Origin: Ktedonobacter sp. SOSP1-85
GTDB lineage: Bacteria > Chloroflexota > Ktedonobacteria > Ktedonobacterales > Ktedonobacteraceae
DNA: 64,000 nucleotides
Assembly (NCBI RefSeq): GCF_016587415.1
Contig: NZ_BNJI01000002.1
Location: 434,001-498,000, forward strand
Direction of reading: 5' to 3'
This document shows, piece after piece, positions 33,701-42,573 of this stretch. Position 1 is the first letter of the stretch. Each line of letters opens with the position of its first letter. The notes under the pieces were generated by a model, which had not been told where the DNA came from, did no database searches, and saw nothing but the letters and a program-made list of their open reading frames with translations. Both the position numbers and the translations under genes were made by a program.

Positions 33701-35242
33701 ATGCCACTATCCTCGCCGTTAGCCGCCACGTCACAGGATAGCCATACGGCTCTGGAACATAAAAAATATCGTCACGCAAATACGTCTGGCAGCATGGGGG
33801 AACGCCTCCTACCCTATTTATTGGCGTCTATCGATGCCTGTATCGTCCTGGTAGTGTTAAAGGGCATGGTGAACGCTCCACCTTTTAGAGAAGTTGACCA
33901 GGTTGTTCCGGCCTGGTGGCTCTTTCTTATGGCCTGTGGCTTGCTCTGGCTGGCACAAACTATGCAGCGGCTGGTTGGTTTCTGGCTGGCGCGGCATTCA
34001 CAAAGTGAGGGTGTTACATTAAAACGACTGAGGCAGCTTACCACGCGCTGGTACTTGGGGTCGCTTCTGGTGCTGCTCCTGGTCGTGATCTGGGTCCAGT
34101 GGTATACTCAGCAAGCCTTCCTGCTTGATCCGCGCTGGCTGGCCTTCGCATTCGATGATATTACCAACAATCCCCTCTATATCGTCCAGGCGCTCTTCAT
34201 CGCCATGCTTATAGGCTTTTTCGGCGTCCGGGGTCTCACCCTGTCGAGGAAGGAGATCGAGGCGCAAGACATCGTACAGGTATTCAAGAGTGGGATTGGC
34301 TTTCTCCTGGGCGTACTGCTGGTGCGCACGATTGGGGGAGTAAACACCACGGACAGTGCGCTCTTGCTGGTCATTCCGGGCTTCCTCTTTCTGGGCCTGC
34401 TAGCACATACCCTGGCGAAGGCGGCGGAGAAGCGCAATGAGCATTATCACGCTCAAGGATTGTTGGGGAGTGTCCGGGCACAGGAGGGAAAGCTCTTGCT
34501 CAACATCCTCCTCTTTAGCCTAGTGCTACTCCTGGTGACGCTATTGATTACCCTTATACTCTCGCCCAACTGGCTGGCTCAGTTGACTGATCCCTTCTTC
34601 CACTGGCTAAAGTCTTTGCCTACAAATCAGGTTCCCCCTCACGGAATCATTGGTGACAAGCATAAAGTAGCTAAACAACCCGGACCAGGGCAGGCCGATC
34701 CAGAGTGGAACATTTTGCTACGCCTGGCGGCTGGCATCCTGGCAGTCGTACTAGTGCTCATCTTAAGCACAAGGTGGATGATAGCGCGGGCCGCGAGGAG
34801 GCGCCATACACAGCAGATCATTGTAGAGATATATACCAGCGCCTGGTCCTGGGAGCTCTTTAAAGAGCAACTCAAGGCCTTCTTCAAGAGCCTCTGGCAA
34901 GGCATCTTCAGGGGCCTGAGCACTCTGCATACACGTATGCGTAAGCAGCAGGACATAGCCTGGAGCGAGGAGCTTACGGGCGAGCCCGCCACGCGCACCG
35001 TGCGCGAGATCTATCGCGCATTTCTCCGCCACGCCTTCAAAGCAGGTTATGCGCGCCATATTGACGAGACTCCGGCCGAGTTTCGCCAGCGCCTGCTTGA
35101 ATCCATGCCCGCTGGAGAAGGAGAACTAACCCGGCTAACCAATGTGTACACTATGACGCGCTATAGCGGCACCCAACCAAGCGAAGGCGAGATAGCAGCC
35201 ATGCGCCAGAGCTGGCAGGAGCTACGCCCCAAGGTAAGGTGA
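33701..35242 (+). CDS. Multi-pass membrane protein with C-terminal DUF4129
   Basis: About 513 residues from ATG 33701; the frame is open to a TTG at 33674. Roughly eight hydrophobic segments lie between residues 35 and 290, another at about 347-368, and a cytoplasmic C-terminus (about 415-510) reads EIYRAFLRHAFKAGYARHID, then ETPAEFRQRL and LTNVYTMTRYSG, the DUF4129 pattern. In actinobacteria and Chloroflexi this domain often follows transglutaminase-like proteins, but none is adjacent here. Function unknown; possibly cell-envelope related. Confidence 0.72.
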   Translation: MPLSSPLAATSQDSHTALEHKKYRHANTSGSMGERLLPYLLASIDACIVLVVLKGMVNAPPFREVDQVVPAWWLFLMACGLLWLAQTMQRLVGFWLARHSQSEGVTLKRLRQLTTRWYLGSLLVLLLVVIWVQWYTQQAFLLDPRWLAFAFDDITNNPLYIVQALFIAMLIGFFGVRGLTLSRKEIEAQDIVQVFKSGIGFLLGVLLVRTIGGVNTTDSALLLVIPGFLFLGLLAHTLAKAAEKRNEHYHAQGLLGSVRAQEGKLLLNILLFSLVLLLVTLLITLILSPNWLAQLTDPFFHWLKSLPTNQVPPHGIIGDKHKVAKQPGPGQADPEWNILLRLAAGILAVVLVLILSTRWMIARAARRRHTQQIIVEIYTSAWSWELFKEQLKAFFKSLWQGIFRGLSTLHTRMRKQQDIAWSEELTGEPATRTVREIYRAFLRHAFKAGYARHIDETPAEFRQRLLESMPAGEGELTRLTNVYTMTRYSGTQPSEGEIAAMRQSWQELRPKVR

Positions 35243-35244
35243 GG

Positions 35245-35297
35245 ATTAATTGTGTGATGCCGGGTTGCCACAGGCAACCCGGCATCACACAATTAAT
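35245..35297. terminator. Perfect 25-bp inverted repeat between convergent genes
   Basis: Arms 35245-35269 and 35273-35297 pair perfectly with a 3-base ACA loop. It begins 3 bases after the DUF4129 stop and ends 28 bases before the mutarotase stop, the place of a bidirectional terminator, though without T-runs. Confidence 0.7.
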
Positions 35298-35325
35298 TCC
35301 AAATATCAATATAGAGGCACTCTTC

Positions 35326-35649
35326 TTAATCGGTGTGAAAGACCTCGCGCATGACGGACCACCACTCGCCCTCGGCCCGGTCGGCGAGCGGCTCTTGCAT
35401 GGGGTCGGTGTGCTGCCACCATTCCTGCGTCTTGGGATCGGCGGCCATGCGCGCCATATCGGCGGCGAAGTCGTCGCCAATATATTCAAAATAGGCAAAG
35501 AGCAGGGTGCCGTGGCGAAAAATAGTATAGTTACGGATATTGCAGGCCTCGATTGTGGCTAGAACCTCCGGCCAGACCTCCTCATGGATGCGCTCATAGG
35601 CTTCGATCTGCCCTGATTTTACCCTGATAATCTGTCCATAGCGTTTCAT
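35326..35649 (-). CDS. rhaM: L-rhamnose mutarotase
   Basis: The protein is 107 residues from ATG 35649 with GGAGGGAG 8 bases upstream; the open frame extends to 35802 but the extra part has no family match. MKRYGQIIRVKSGQIEAYERI at the start, NIRNYTIFRHGTLLFAYFEY in the middle and WWSVMREVFHTD at the end are typical of RhaM (YiiL), which interconverts alpha and beta L-rhamnose. No other rhamnose genes are adjacent. The length matches the 104-residue E. coli enzyme. Confidence 0.88.
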   Translation of the reverse strand: MKRYGQIIRVKSGQIEAYERIHEEVWPEVLATIEACNIRNYTIFRHGTLLFAYFEYIGDDFAADMARMAADPKTQEWWQHTDPMQEPLADRAEGEWWSVMREVFHTD

Positions 35650-35775
35650 GTTCTGAATCTCCCTCCTCGAAGATAAGAGTACGCGAGAAAAGAGTGTTTT
35701 GTCAATGAGAAGGCGCCAGCCAGGTAACCTCAGATGTGCTATACTCAAAGGTACTTCATCAGAGGAGAGAAGGAT

Positions 35776-35837
35776 CTTATTCCGAAACCCAACGTCACTC
35801 ACGTGACTAGCGCTTCGCGCTCAGAGTTTCGGATAAG
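35776..35837 (+). promoter_or_regulatory. Structured leader of the NAD synthetase gene
   Basis: CTTATTCCGAAAC (35776-35788) and GTTTCGGATAAG (35826-35837) pair with one bulge; inside are GTCACTCACGTGAC and AGCGCTTCGCGCT mini-hairpins. The structure ends 15 bases before the start codon and may affect translation or be another small palindromic insert. Confidence 0.4.
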
Positions 35838-35852
35838 AAGAGAGGGAATAAC

Positions 35853-37826
35853 GTGAAGCAAGATCTATTCTCACCGACCTCGCTAGGTTTTCTGCGTGTC
35901 GCGGTCGTGGTACCAGAATTGCGCGTGGCGGATATTCGCTATAATACACAAATTATTATTGATGCCTTGCAGGAGGCGGCAGCACGCGGGTCCCGCCTGG
36001 CCCTCTTTCCTGAGCTATGCATCACTGGCTATACCTGCGCCGATCTTTTCTATCAATCCGTGTTGCTCGATCAGGCGAGCAAGGCCCTGCTCGCAATCGC
36101 CCAAGCAGCGGCAGAGGCACAGATAGCTGCCGTTGTGGGCCTGCCCATGCACCTGGGAGGAAAGCTCTACAACTGCGCCGCCTTCGTCAGCGATGGCAAA
36201 GTCCTGGGCATCGTTCCCAAAACCTATCTACCGAGCACGAACGAGTATTATGAGGAGCGCTGGTTTAGCTCTGCCAAGGATGCCCCACTGAGCGAGATTC
36301 AGCTCGCAGGCGAAAGCATTCCCTTTGGGACCGACCTGCTCTTCTCCGCCAACAATTTCCCTGGCTGTATGTTTGGTATTGAGATCTGCGAGGATCTGTG
36401 GGCGGTCCAGCCACCCAGCGGCAGCATGGCTCTGGCGGGGGCGACCGTGATCCTGAATCCCTCGGCCAGCGATGAGATCCTGGGCAAGGCCGAGTATCGA
36501 CGCGCGCTGATCCAGCAGCAGGCAGCACGCTGCCTGGCGATCTACCTCTACGCGGGGGCGGGACCGGGCGAGTCCACGACCGACGTGGTCTTCTCCGGGG
36601 GCGCCTACATTAACGAGAACGGGCGTATGCTGGCCGAGACGGAGCGCTTCCTCTTCTCCACTCAGATGGCCGTGGCCGACGTGGATGTGCAGAGTATGAA
36701 CCACGAGCGCCTGCGCAATAGCAGTTTCTCCTCGGCCCTTCCCGATAGGGCCTATCGCACGCTGGCTTTCAACCTGCCCGAGGGAGTTGGATCAAGAGAA
36801 CAGGCAGAACTCCTGCGCAATGATCTCACGCCAACGCCTTTTGTCCCCGCCGATCCCTCGCAGCGGGCCAAACACTGTCAGGAGATCTTCCACCTCCAGT
36901 CAGTGGGCCTGGCTAAGCGGCTCAAGCATACAGGCATCAAAAATATTACGATTGCCCTCTCTGGTGGCCTGGACTCGACGCTAGCCCTGCTGGTCGTCCA
37001 GCAGGCATTTGAGATGCTGGGATTGCCACGCGAAGGGATTGTAGCAATCACCATGCCTGGCTTTGGTACCACGAACCGCACACGTTCCAACGCGGAGCGG
37101 CTAGCGGAATCTCTGGGCATCTCCCTGCGCCAGATCCCCATTCACGACGCGGTTCTCCAGCACTTCAAAGATATCGGACACGATCCCAACCTGCACAATG
37201 TAACTTATGAGAACGCCCAGGCTCGCGAGCGCACACAGATCTTGATGGATATCGGCAATCAGGTTGGCGGCCTGGCGGTGGGTACTGGCGACCTCTCCGA
37301 GTTGGCCCTGGGCTGGTGCACCTATAACGCCGACCACATGTCGATGTACCACGTCAACGCGGGCGTGCCTAAGACGCTTGTGCGCTACCTGATCGAGTGG
37401 TGCGCCGAGAGCGTCTATAACGGCGTCACCTCCGAGGTGCTGCACGACATCAATGCCACACCCATCAGTCCCGAGCTGCTGCCCCTGGGCGAGAACGACG
37501 CGCTTGTACAGGAGACAGAGGCCACCATCGGCCCCTACCTTCTGCACGACTTCTTCCTCTTCCAGGTGGTGCGCCACGGCTTCACGCCGCGCAAGGTCTA
37601 CTGGCTAGCCTGCCAGGTCTTCGCCAAGCACCACCAGCCCGCCGAGGTCCTGGAGTGGCTGAAAACCTTCTACCAGCGCTTCTTCGCCGCCCAGTTCAAG
37701 CGCTCGGCCATGCCCGACGGCCCCAAAGTAGGCTCAGTGGCCCTCTCGCCCCGCGGCGACTGGCGTATGCCCAGCGACGCCAGCAGCGCCCTCTGGCGCC
37801 AGGAGCTGGAGGAGCTAGCCAATTAA
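35853..37826 (+). CDS. nadE: Glutamine-dependent NAD+ synthetase
   Basis: The enzyme is 657 residues, the length of the two-domain form. The N-terminal amidase (nitrilase-like, 1-280) shows the Glu-Lys-Cys triad in FPELCITGYTCADLF, VPKTYLPS and GIEICEDLW. The C-terminal synthetase (about 330-650) has the ATP PP-loop SGGLDSTLALLVV and GTGDLSELALGW. It amidates deamido-NAD with ammonia channelled from glutamine, the last step of NAD synthesis, in the cytoplasm. It is a single gene with its own leader. Confidence 0.95.
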   Translation: MKQDLFSPTSLGFLRVAVVVPELRVADIRYNTQIIIDALQEAAARGSRLALFPELCITGYTCADLFYQSVLLDQASKALLAIAQAAAEAQIAAVVGLPMHLGGKLYNCAAFVSDGKVLGIVPKTYLPSTNEYYEERWFSSAKDAPLSEIQLAGESIPFGTDLLFSANNFPGCMFGIEICEDLWAVQPPSGSMALAGATVILNPSASDEILGKAEYRRALIQQQAARCLAIYLYAGAGPGESTTDVVFSGGAYINENGRMLAETERFLFSTQMAVADVDVQSMNHERLRNSSFSSALPDRAYRTLAFNLPEGVGSREQAELLRNDLTPTPFVPADPSQRAKHCQEIFHLQSVGLAKRLKHTGIKNITIALSGGLDSTLALLVVQQAFEMLGLPREGIVAITMPGFGTTNRTRSNAERLAESLGISLRQIPIHDAVLQHFKDIGHDPNLHNVTYENAQARERTQILMDIGNQVGGLAVGTGDLSELALGWCTYNADHMSMYHVNAGVPKTLVRYLIEWCAESVYNGVTSEVLHDINATPISPELLPLGENDALVQETEATIGPYLLHDFFLFQVVRHGFTPRKVYWLACQVFAKHHQPAEVLEWLKTFYQRFFAAQFKRSAMPDGPKVGSVALSPRGDWRMPSDASSALWRQELEELAN

Positions 37827-37845
37827 CACGAGACGGCTTTTGATG

Positions 37846-38000
37846 CCGGTAGGGACCCGCTTTAGCGCGTCCAAAGGCGATTCATCGCCTGTAGGCGCAG
37901 CTCAAACCATTTCTGGGTTGTGATGTAGCCCTGCAAAAGAATGGCTTGCGTCGCACTGCCATGAATGGCATTCGGACGCGCTAAAGCGGGTCCCTATCGG
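37846..38000. repeat. MITE-like element, family A (copy 1)
   Basis: Arms 37846-37872 and 37974-38000 match with one mismatch (TAGGGACCCGCTTTAGCGCG at the outer end). The inner part CCAAAGGCGATTCATCGCC, CTGTAGGCGCAG resembles the element at 58609-58777. It lies 17 bases after nadE, in a region with no gene up to 38120. Confidence 0.8.
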
Positions 38001-38120
38001 GCTGGGGAACCACCGGGCGAAGGGGACGCCATTGTTAATAGGTTAGGGGTATAATAAAGGCTGGAAAGGCGTTATTATAGAGAGGTATAAAAATTGTAGA
38101 TTGTGCAAGGATGTGGGTAG

Positions 38121-40631
38121 ATGGCACACTCGCTTCAGCCGGGCGCGCAGGGTGCGCAGGAACCGTTCGACTTTAACCAGATCTTTATTGGGCGCGAGCA
38201 GCAGATGGCCGAGTTTTGCCGCTTGCTGCGTGAGTGGAAGTATATGCTAGCCCAGGAGGAGGCCGACGCGCCCGGCACACCAGAGTTTCCCTCACCTCGC
38301 AACAAGCTGCCAGGGCTGGTCGTGCTGCTCTATGGGCGCGGCGGCTTTGGCAAGAGCACGCTGCTCAACCGTTATTATGGCATCGCGGCTCAGGCGAACG
38401 AGCAGGGATTGGGTGGACGTCTCACGCTCTGCAGCCCTGTGGATTGGGAGTTCGCCGTCGAGGGGCGGCGCACGATCTATAATCCCTCTCAGCCCTCCCA
38501 GGGGCAGGCCCTCGACCCGCTGGCATACTACAAGGATCTCTGTGTGCAGCTCGCCTCCAGGCTCGACAGACAGCCTGGAGATTTTCGCGCCTATCAGCAG
38601 GCGGTCGGCGAAGTGGAGAAGGTCAGACACGAGAGCGGCAAGATCCTGGAGGAGGTCAGGCGCGAGCAGGATGATCTCGGCTCAGCCCTGCGCGGGGCGA
38701 CTATTGACATCGTGGCCAGCGCCCTGAGCACGTATGTACCGGGAAGCAAGGGAATTGTCCAGAACGAGAAGGTCAAGAAGGGGGCGGACACGCTGCTCCA
38801 GCTGACGGGCGAACAGATCAGCTACCTATACCAGCGCTTCCAGCGTCGCCTGGGCGAGCGATTGGAGGAGTATCTGGACCCGGCGCGGAGGCTGGGCTTC
38901 GCGTTGGGGCGGGACCTGGCCCATTGCGCCGCGAACTATCCCCTCCTGATCTTCTTCGATACCTATGAGGAGGTCGACGAGGGCGATCAGCTCCTACGCC
39001 TGGTCATGGCCGCGGCGGGTCCGCGCGTGGGCTGGATCATCGCCGGGCGCGACAACCTCTGGTCGGGCGTGGGCCAGCGCGAGCGCAGCACCACACCCGA
39101 GTATGGCTACAAAGACCTAGTCCCCTTCGAACGCGGCCTCTCGATCAACTTCAACTCCGAAGACGTCGGCGCCTTCACGCCCGATAATATCCGAGAGTAC
39201 TTCGAGCTGCTCTGCCAGCACTTCCCCTGCGAACCCCCCCTGCCAATGCTGGCACAGGACGAGATCACACGCGTCTGGGATGTCACAAAGGGCATCCCCC
39301 TGACCGTCAACATTGCCGCCACGCTCTACAGCGAGACCGTGGATATCAACAAGGTCACCGAGGAGGTCGAGGGGCGCAAAGAGATCATCGACAAGATGGT
39401 CTACCGCTATCTTCAGCACACACGCATCGACGAGAGCGAGCGCGGCAAGCTCTACGCCCTGGCCCTGCTCCGGCGCACCGATGAGTCTGTGATCCTGGCA
39501 CGGGCGCTCGGCCTGACGCCCGAAGAGGCAAAGACACGCTACAAAGAGACGCTCAGTCACCTGCACCGCCGCTACAGCTTCATCTTCACCGAGAAGGGCG
39601 AGCCCTCGCTCCACCAGGAGGTACGCCACTTCCTGCGCCTCTTCCTCCTGGAGCGCCGCAAAGAGCCAGAGATCCAGGCCATCAACAGCTCGCTGAAAGA
39701 GAGCATAGAGACCGCCCTGCAAGAGCTAGAGCAGCGGCGAGCATATAGCACCCTTAAAGAGCGCCTGCTAGACGAAGACTGGACCGCCCTCTACCTCGAC
39801 CTCTGCGAGCAACTCTACTGGCTCGACCTCACTGAGGGTCTGCGATACCTCCTGCCGTTTATGATTGTGGCAACTATCTATAACCGTAGGATCAATCGTG
39901 AGGCAAGGCAAATAGGAGCCTTCTTCGCTAATTCACTTCCTATGCGAGAAAAAAGCAGGTGGAATTGGGCAACCAATGGGCTTATTTACTTCTATAGTCG
40001 GAAGTCATCCTCAGAAGCATTGGCCCTTGAAGAACTCCATAGACACTATTCTCAGTCACCAGGAAGGCTTCCAGCGCTATTGAATTACCCTCAAGAACTT
40101 GAGGCGGCCCTCTACTGGCGCCTTGGAGATGCAAATCGCTGGCAGAATGAAGCGAAGGCAGTGGAATGGTATGAGAAAGCGTTTGAACAACTACCTCAAG
40201 AAGAAGAGCTGAAAGAAGCACTTGCTGAAGCTTATTATGACCTTGGCTACAAACTTCACGGTGAAAAAAGATACAATGAGAGCATCCACTTTTTGAATCA
40301 GGCCATTGAGTTAGAACCGAAGCATATACATGCATTCATTGTACAAGGCATTACCTATGCCGGACTGCAACAGTTTGACAAGGCCATTAACAACTTTAAC
40401 ACTGCCATTCGCCTCAATCCCAGCTACGCTATTGCCTACTTAGGTCGAGGATATTTGTACTTACATGTTAAAGATATAGAAAAGGCGCAACAAGACTTTG
40501 CAATAGCAACAGACAAAGGCCCCGAATATGTGATGACTAAATGGATGCACACTTTCGCATCTTTAACCAATACAAGACCTGGGCTGGATTTGGCGGAACG
40601 TTTGGAGCAGATTGCAGCAATTAACCCGTAA
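38121..40631 (+). CDS. STAND-type P-loop ATPase with C-terminal TPRs, ended early by TAA
   Basis: The protein is 836 residues. Walker A GRGGFGKST lies at 72-80 and a Walker B-like LLIFFDTYEEV at about 275, with a helical region after it. Two to three TPR units follow at about 690-800 (AYYDLGYKLHGEKRYNESIH, then AIELEPKHIHAFIVQGITYAG). Such ATPases act as signal-sensing switches, often in regulation, programmed death or defence. The reading frame goes on beyond the TAA at 40629-40631 with further TPR-like residues to 40937. The first 1.7 kb is GC-rich, while codons after about 39850 are much richer in A/T, suggesting the TPR part was exchanged. Confidence 0.75.
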   Translation: MAHSLQPGAQGAQEPFDFNQIFIGREQQMAEFCRLLREWKYMLAQEEADAPGTPEFPSPRNKLPGLVVLLYGRGGFGKSTLLNRYYGIAAQANEQGLGGRLTLCSPVDWEFAVEGRRTIYNPSQPSQGQALDPLAYYKDLCVQLASRLDRQPGDFRAYQQAVGEVEKVRHESGKILEEVRREQDDLGSALRGATIDIVASALSTYVPGSKGIVQNEKVKKGADTLLQLTGEQISYLYQRFQRRLGERLEEYLDPARRLGFALGRDLAHCAANYPLLIFFDTYEEVDEGDQLLRLVMAAAGPRVGWIIAGRDNLWSGVGQRERSTTPEYGYKDLVPFERGLSINFNSEDVGAFTPDNIREYFELLCQHFPCEPPLPMLAQDEITRVWDVTKGIPLTVNIAATLYSETVDINKVTEEVEGRKEIIDKMVYRYLQHTRIDESERGKLYALALLRRTDESVILARALGLTPEEAKTRYKETLSHLHRRYSFIFTEKGEPSLHQEVRHFLRLFLLERRKEPEIQAINSSLKESIETALQELEQRRAYSTLKERLLDEDWTALYLDLCEQLYWLDLTEGLRYLLPFMIVATIYNRRINREARQIGAFFANSLPMREKSRWNWATNGLIYFYSRKSSSEALALEELHRHYSQSPGRLPALLNYPQELEAALYWRLGDANRWQNEAKAVEWYEKAFEQLPQEEELKEALAEAYYDLGYKLHGEKRYNESIHFLNQAIELEPKHIHAFIVQGITYAGLQQFDKAINNFNTAIRLNPSYAIAYLGRGYLYLHVKDIEKAQQDFAIATDKGPEYVMTKWMHTFASLTNTRPGLDLAERLEQIAAINP

Positions 40632-40937
40632 GAATCTACGGCTCAACTTTGTCTAGGAGTTGCGCTTGGGCTGCGGGGAAAGCTCGAAGAAGGGTTAGAG
40701 AAATTAGAGGAGATGCTTCGAGAAGAACCTGAAGCGGAAGGGGAGCTTTTCTGGAAGGGGATGTTATGCGCCTACTATTATCGGGGGAGGCCGCACCTGG
40801 CTGTGGAGGCAATTGAGCAGGCGCTGGCACATAATTTGCCGCCGGTGTTGCTGAGGCCGCTCTATTGGTTGCGGGAGGATAATCCGGCGTTCTTTGAGCA
40901 GTATGCCAGGCCTCTGCTGGAGCGGTACGGGGTGTGA
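40632..40937 (+). pseudogene. In-frame continuation of the STAND-TPR gene
   Basis: Directly after the TAA, in the same frame, the sequence reads STAQLCLGVALGLRGKLEEG, then LEKLEEML and AVEAIEQALAHNLPPVLLRP, ending at a TGA at 40935-40937. This is TPR-type helix pairing, joining smoothly with AAINP before the stop. A start at ATG 40713 has no ribosome binding site. The gene was probably about 938 codons long before one base change made the stop. Confidence 0.65.
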
Positions 40938-40954
40938 AGCATCTCCCGCAACCT

Positions 40955-41061
40955 CCCACGCCCATGCAGGAGAAAAAGGAAGTGCTTGTAAATCGCGCAC
41001 CTCCTGCTGAGCGTGGGGCATTCCCTAGAAGGTGAGAGTAGGTGCGCGGTTTACAAGCACT
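40955..41061. repeat. Inverted-repeat element, family B (copy 1)
   Basis: It starts CCCACGCCCATGCAGG; arms 40981-41002 and 41040-41061 (AGTGCTTGTAAATCGCGCAC and its inverse) pair with one mismatch. It is followed by CTCGATCTG. The same order of words occurs at 55438-55573. Confidence 0.75.
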
Positions 41062-41111
41062 ACTCGATCTGTAATTGCTCATTTACTTATCATGGAAAGG
41101 CAGGACGCCAT

Positions 41112-42035
41112 ATGGCATTCATTACGCGGACGTATGTAGAGGAGGTGGATAGGGAGGCGGTGCTGGCACTACGGCGGACGTGTACGACGCCGGAGAACGT
41201 GGCCGATTATCCCTCGCTGACGGATCTGCATGAGTTTCTTAATCCGGTGCGGAGTGGGCAACACACACATATTCGGCTGTGGGAGGATGGCGAGGGCCAG
41301 CTCCTGGCTTATGCGAATGTGGCGCTTCCGTCTGGCTTCTTCTCATTCTTGATACATCCACTGGCGTGGGAGACGAGCATTCCCACAGAGATTATCGCCT
41401 ATGCGACGGCGATGCGCGCCGCCAGTGGAGTGGGCGAAGAAGAGCGAGGGTTGGGAACCAATTGCCGCGATAGCGATGAGCAGCGGCTGCACTACCTTCT
41501 CCAGGCAGGATTTGTGCTTGAAGAGGGCGAGGTACCAGTAATGGTGCGGACACTTGCCGAGGAGCTTCCTGAACCGAAGCTACCAGTGGGCTACAGGCTG
41601 CGACATGTGGCGGGAGAAGCGGAGGCCGAGGCATGTGTTGCACTGCATCGCGCCGCTTTCGGCACACAGAATATGACGGTTGAGCAGCGCCTCTCGATCA
41701 TGCGCGAACCGGATTATGATCCTCGCGGGGACCTGGTGATCGAGGCGCCAGGTGGAGCACTCATCGCGTACTGTATATGCCAAGTACACCCTGAGGAGAA
41801 CGCGCAGAGTGGACGCAACTGGGGCTATACCGACCCTATAGGTGTCCACCCTGACTACCAGCGCCGGGGACTGGGCCGTGCCGTGCTCCTGGGCGGTCTG
41901 CATTACCTCAAGGCGCGGGACGTCGACACGGCCTCCTTCATGACCAGCAGCGATAATGCCTCCATGCTCGGCCTGGGCACCACCGCTGGCTTCCACAGGC
42001 TCTACGCCTACCACTGGCTCTCGAAAAAAGTGTAG
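41112..42035 (+). CDS. GNAT family acetyltransferase, two-domain
   Basis: About 307 residues from ATG 41112 with AGGA upstream; the frame is open to 41013 across the repeat. The second half (about 165-300) is a complete GNAT fold with acetyl-CoA loop IGVHPDYQRRGLGRAVLLGGLHYL and SSDNASMLGLGTTAGFHRL. The first half (5-150) resembles a degenerate GNAT domain without the loop, as in tandem-GNAT proteins. The substrate is unknown. Confidence 0.78.
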   Translation: MAFITRTYVEEVDREAVLALRRTCTTPENVADYPSLTDLHEFLNPVRSGQHTHIRLWEDGEGQLLAYANVALPSGFFSFLIHPLAWETSIPTEIIAYATAMRAASGVGEEERGLGTNCRDSDEQRLHYLLQAGFVLEEGEVPVMVRTLAEELPEPKLPVGYRLRHVAGEAEAEACVALHRAAFGTQNMTVEQRLSIMREPDYDPRGDLVIEAPGGALIAYCICQVHPEENAQSGRNWGYTDPIGVHPDYQRRGLGRAVLLGGLHYLKARDVDTASFMTSSDNASMLGLGTTAGFHRLYAYHWLSKKV

Positions 42036-42573
42036 TAGCCGCGCCTCTTGCTTTTACTGGGCGATTAGCGTATATTGATGGTATAAGATTATTTTGGAGG
42101 AACGATTAGTGAGTAAACGAGCAACGCCAGGTACGCGAGTTTCCTGATAAGGTTTGCCCGAAGCTGACTTTTCCCGCTGCTTTCTTTGTGAGGCGCTGTG
42201 TGCCTCTCTTTTGCATATCCCTGGTTTGCTTTTGGCAGGCGTTGTCTCGTGGCAAAAAGCCTTCTGCTTGCTTGTCTCTTTTCATCCTCTGAGACGCTCT
42301 CCTTCTGGAAACTCCTTCTTCCTGCTTTACCCCAATGTGCAAGTTACTTCTGCCGCCTGCGGCGGCAAGAGGGTGAGGAGATTGGGGACACCCCAAACCC
42401 CGCCAGAGGCGCTGCCCCTGGACCCCATTCACACGCTAAGAGGTTTGAGGCATCTCAACCTCACTAGGACACTGCGCCTCTGAACCCTCACTCACTTGCG
42501 CATCACGTTATATAAATATGATCAGACAGGCAAGGGCTTTGAGATTGTTTCGACAGAAGGAAGTATCTGTTTT
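42036..42573 (+). other. Long leader region with a 12-codon open frame
   Basis: No supported full-length gene. TTGGAGG at 42094-42100 precedes a GTG at 42109 that opens only 12 codons (SKRATPGTRVS, stop at 42145-42147); TATAAG at about 42082 could be its -10. It may be a leader peptide or the stump of a lost gene. The rest, up to the MFS start, has overlapping open frames on both strands without family traits. Confidence 0.35.

Noticed and set aside
42106..42483. Overlapping open frames on both strands before the MFS gene
   Set aside because: Neither has a ribosome binding site or recognisable family, and composition gives no clear coding signal.
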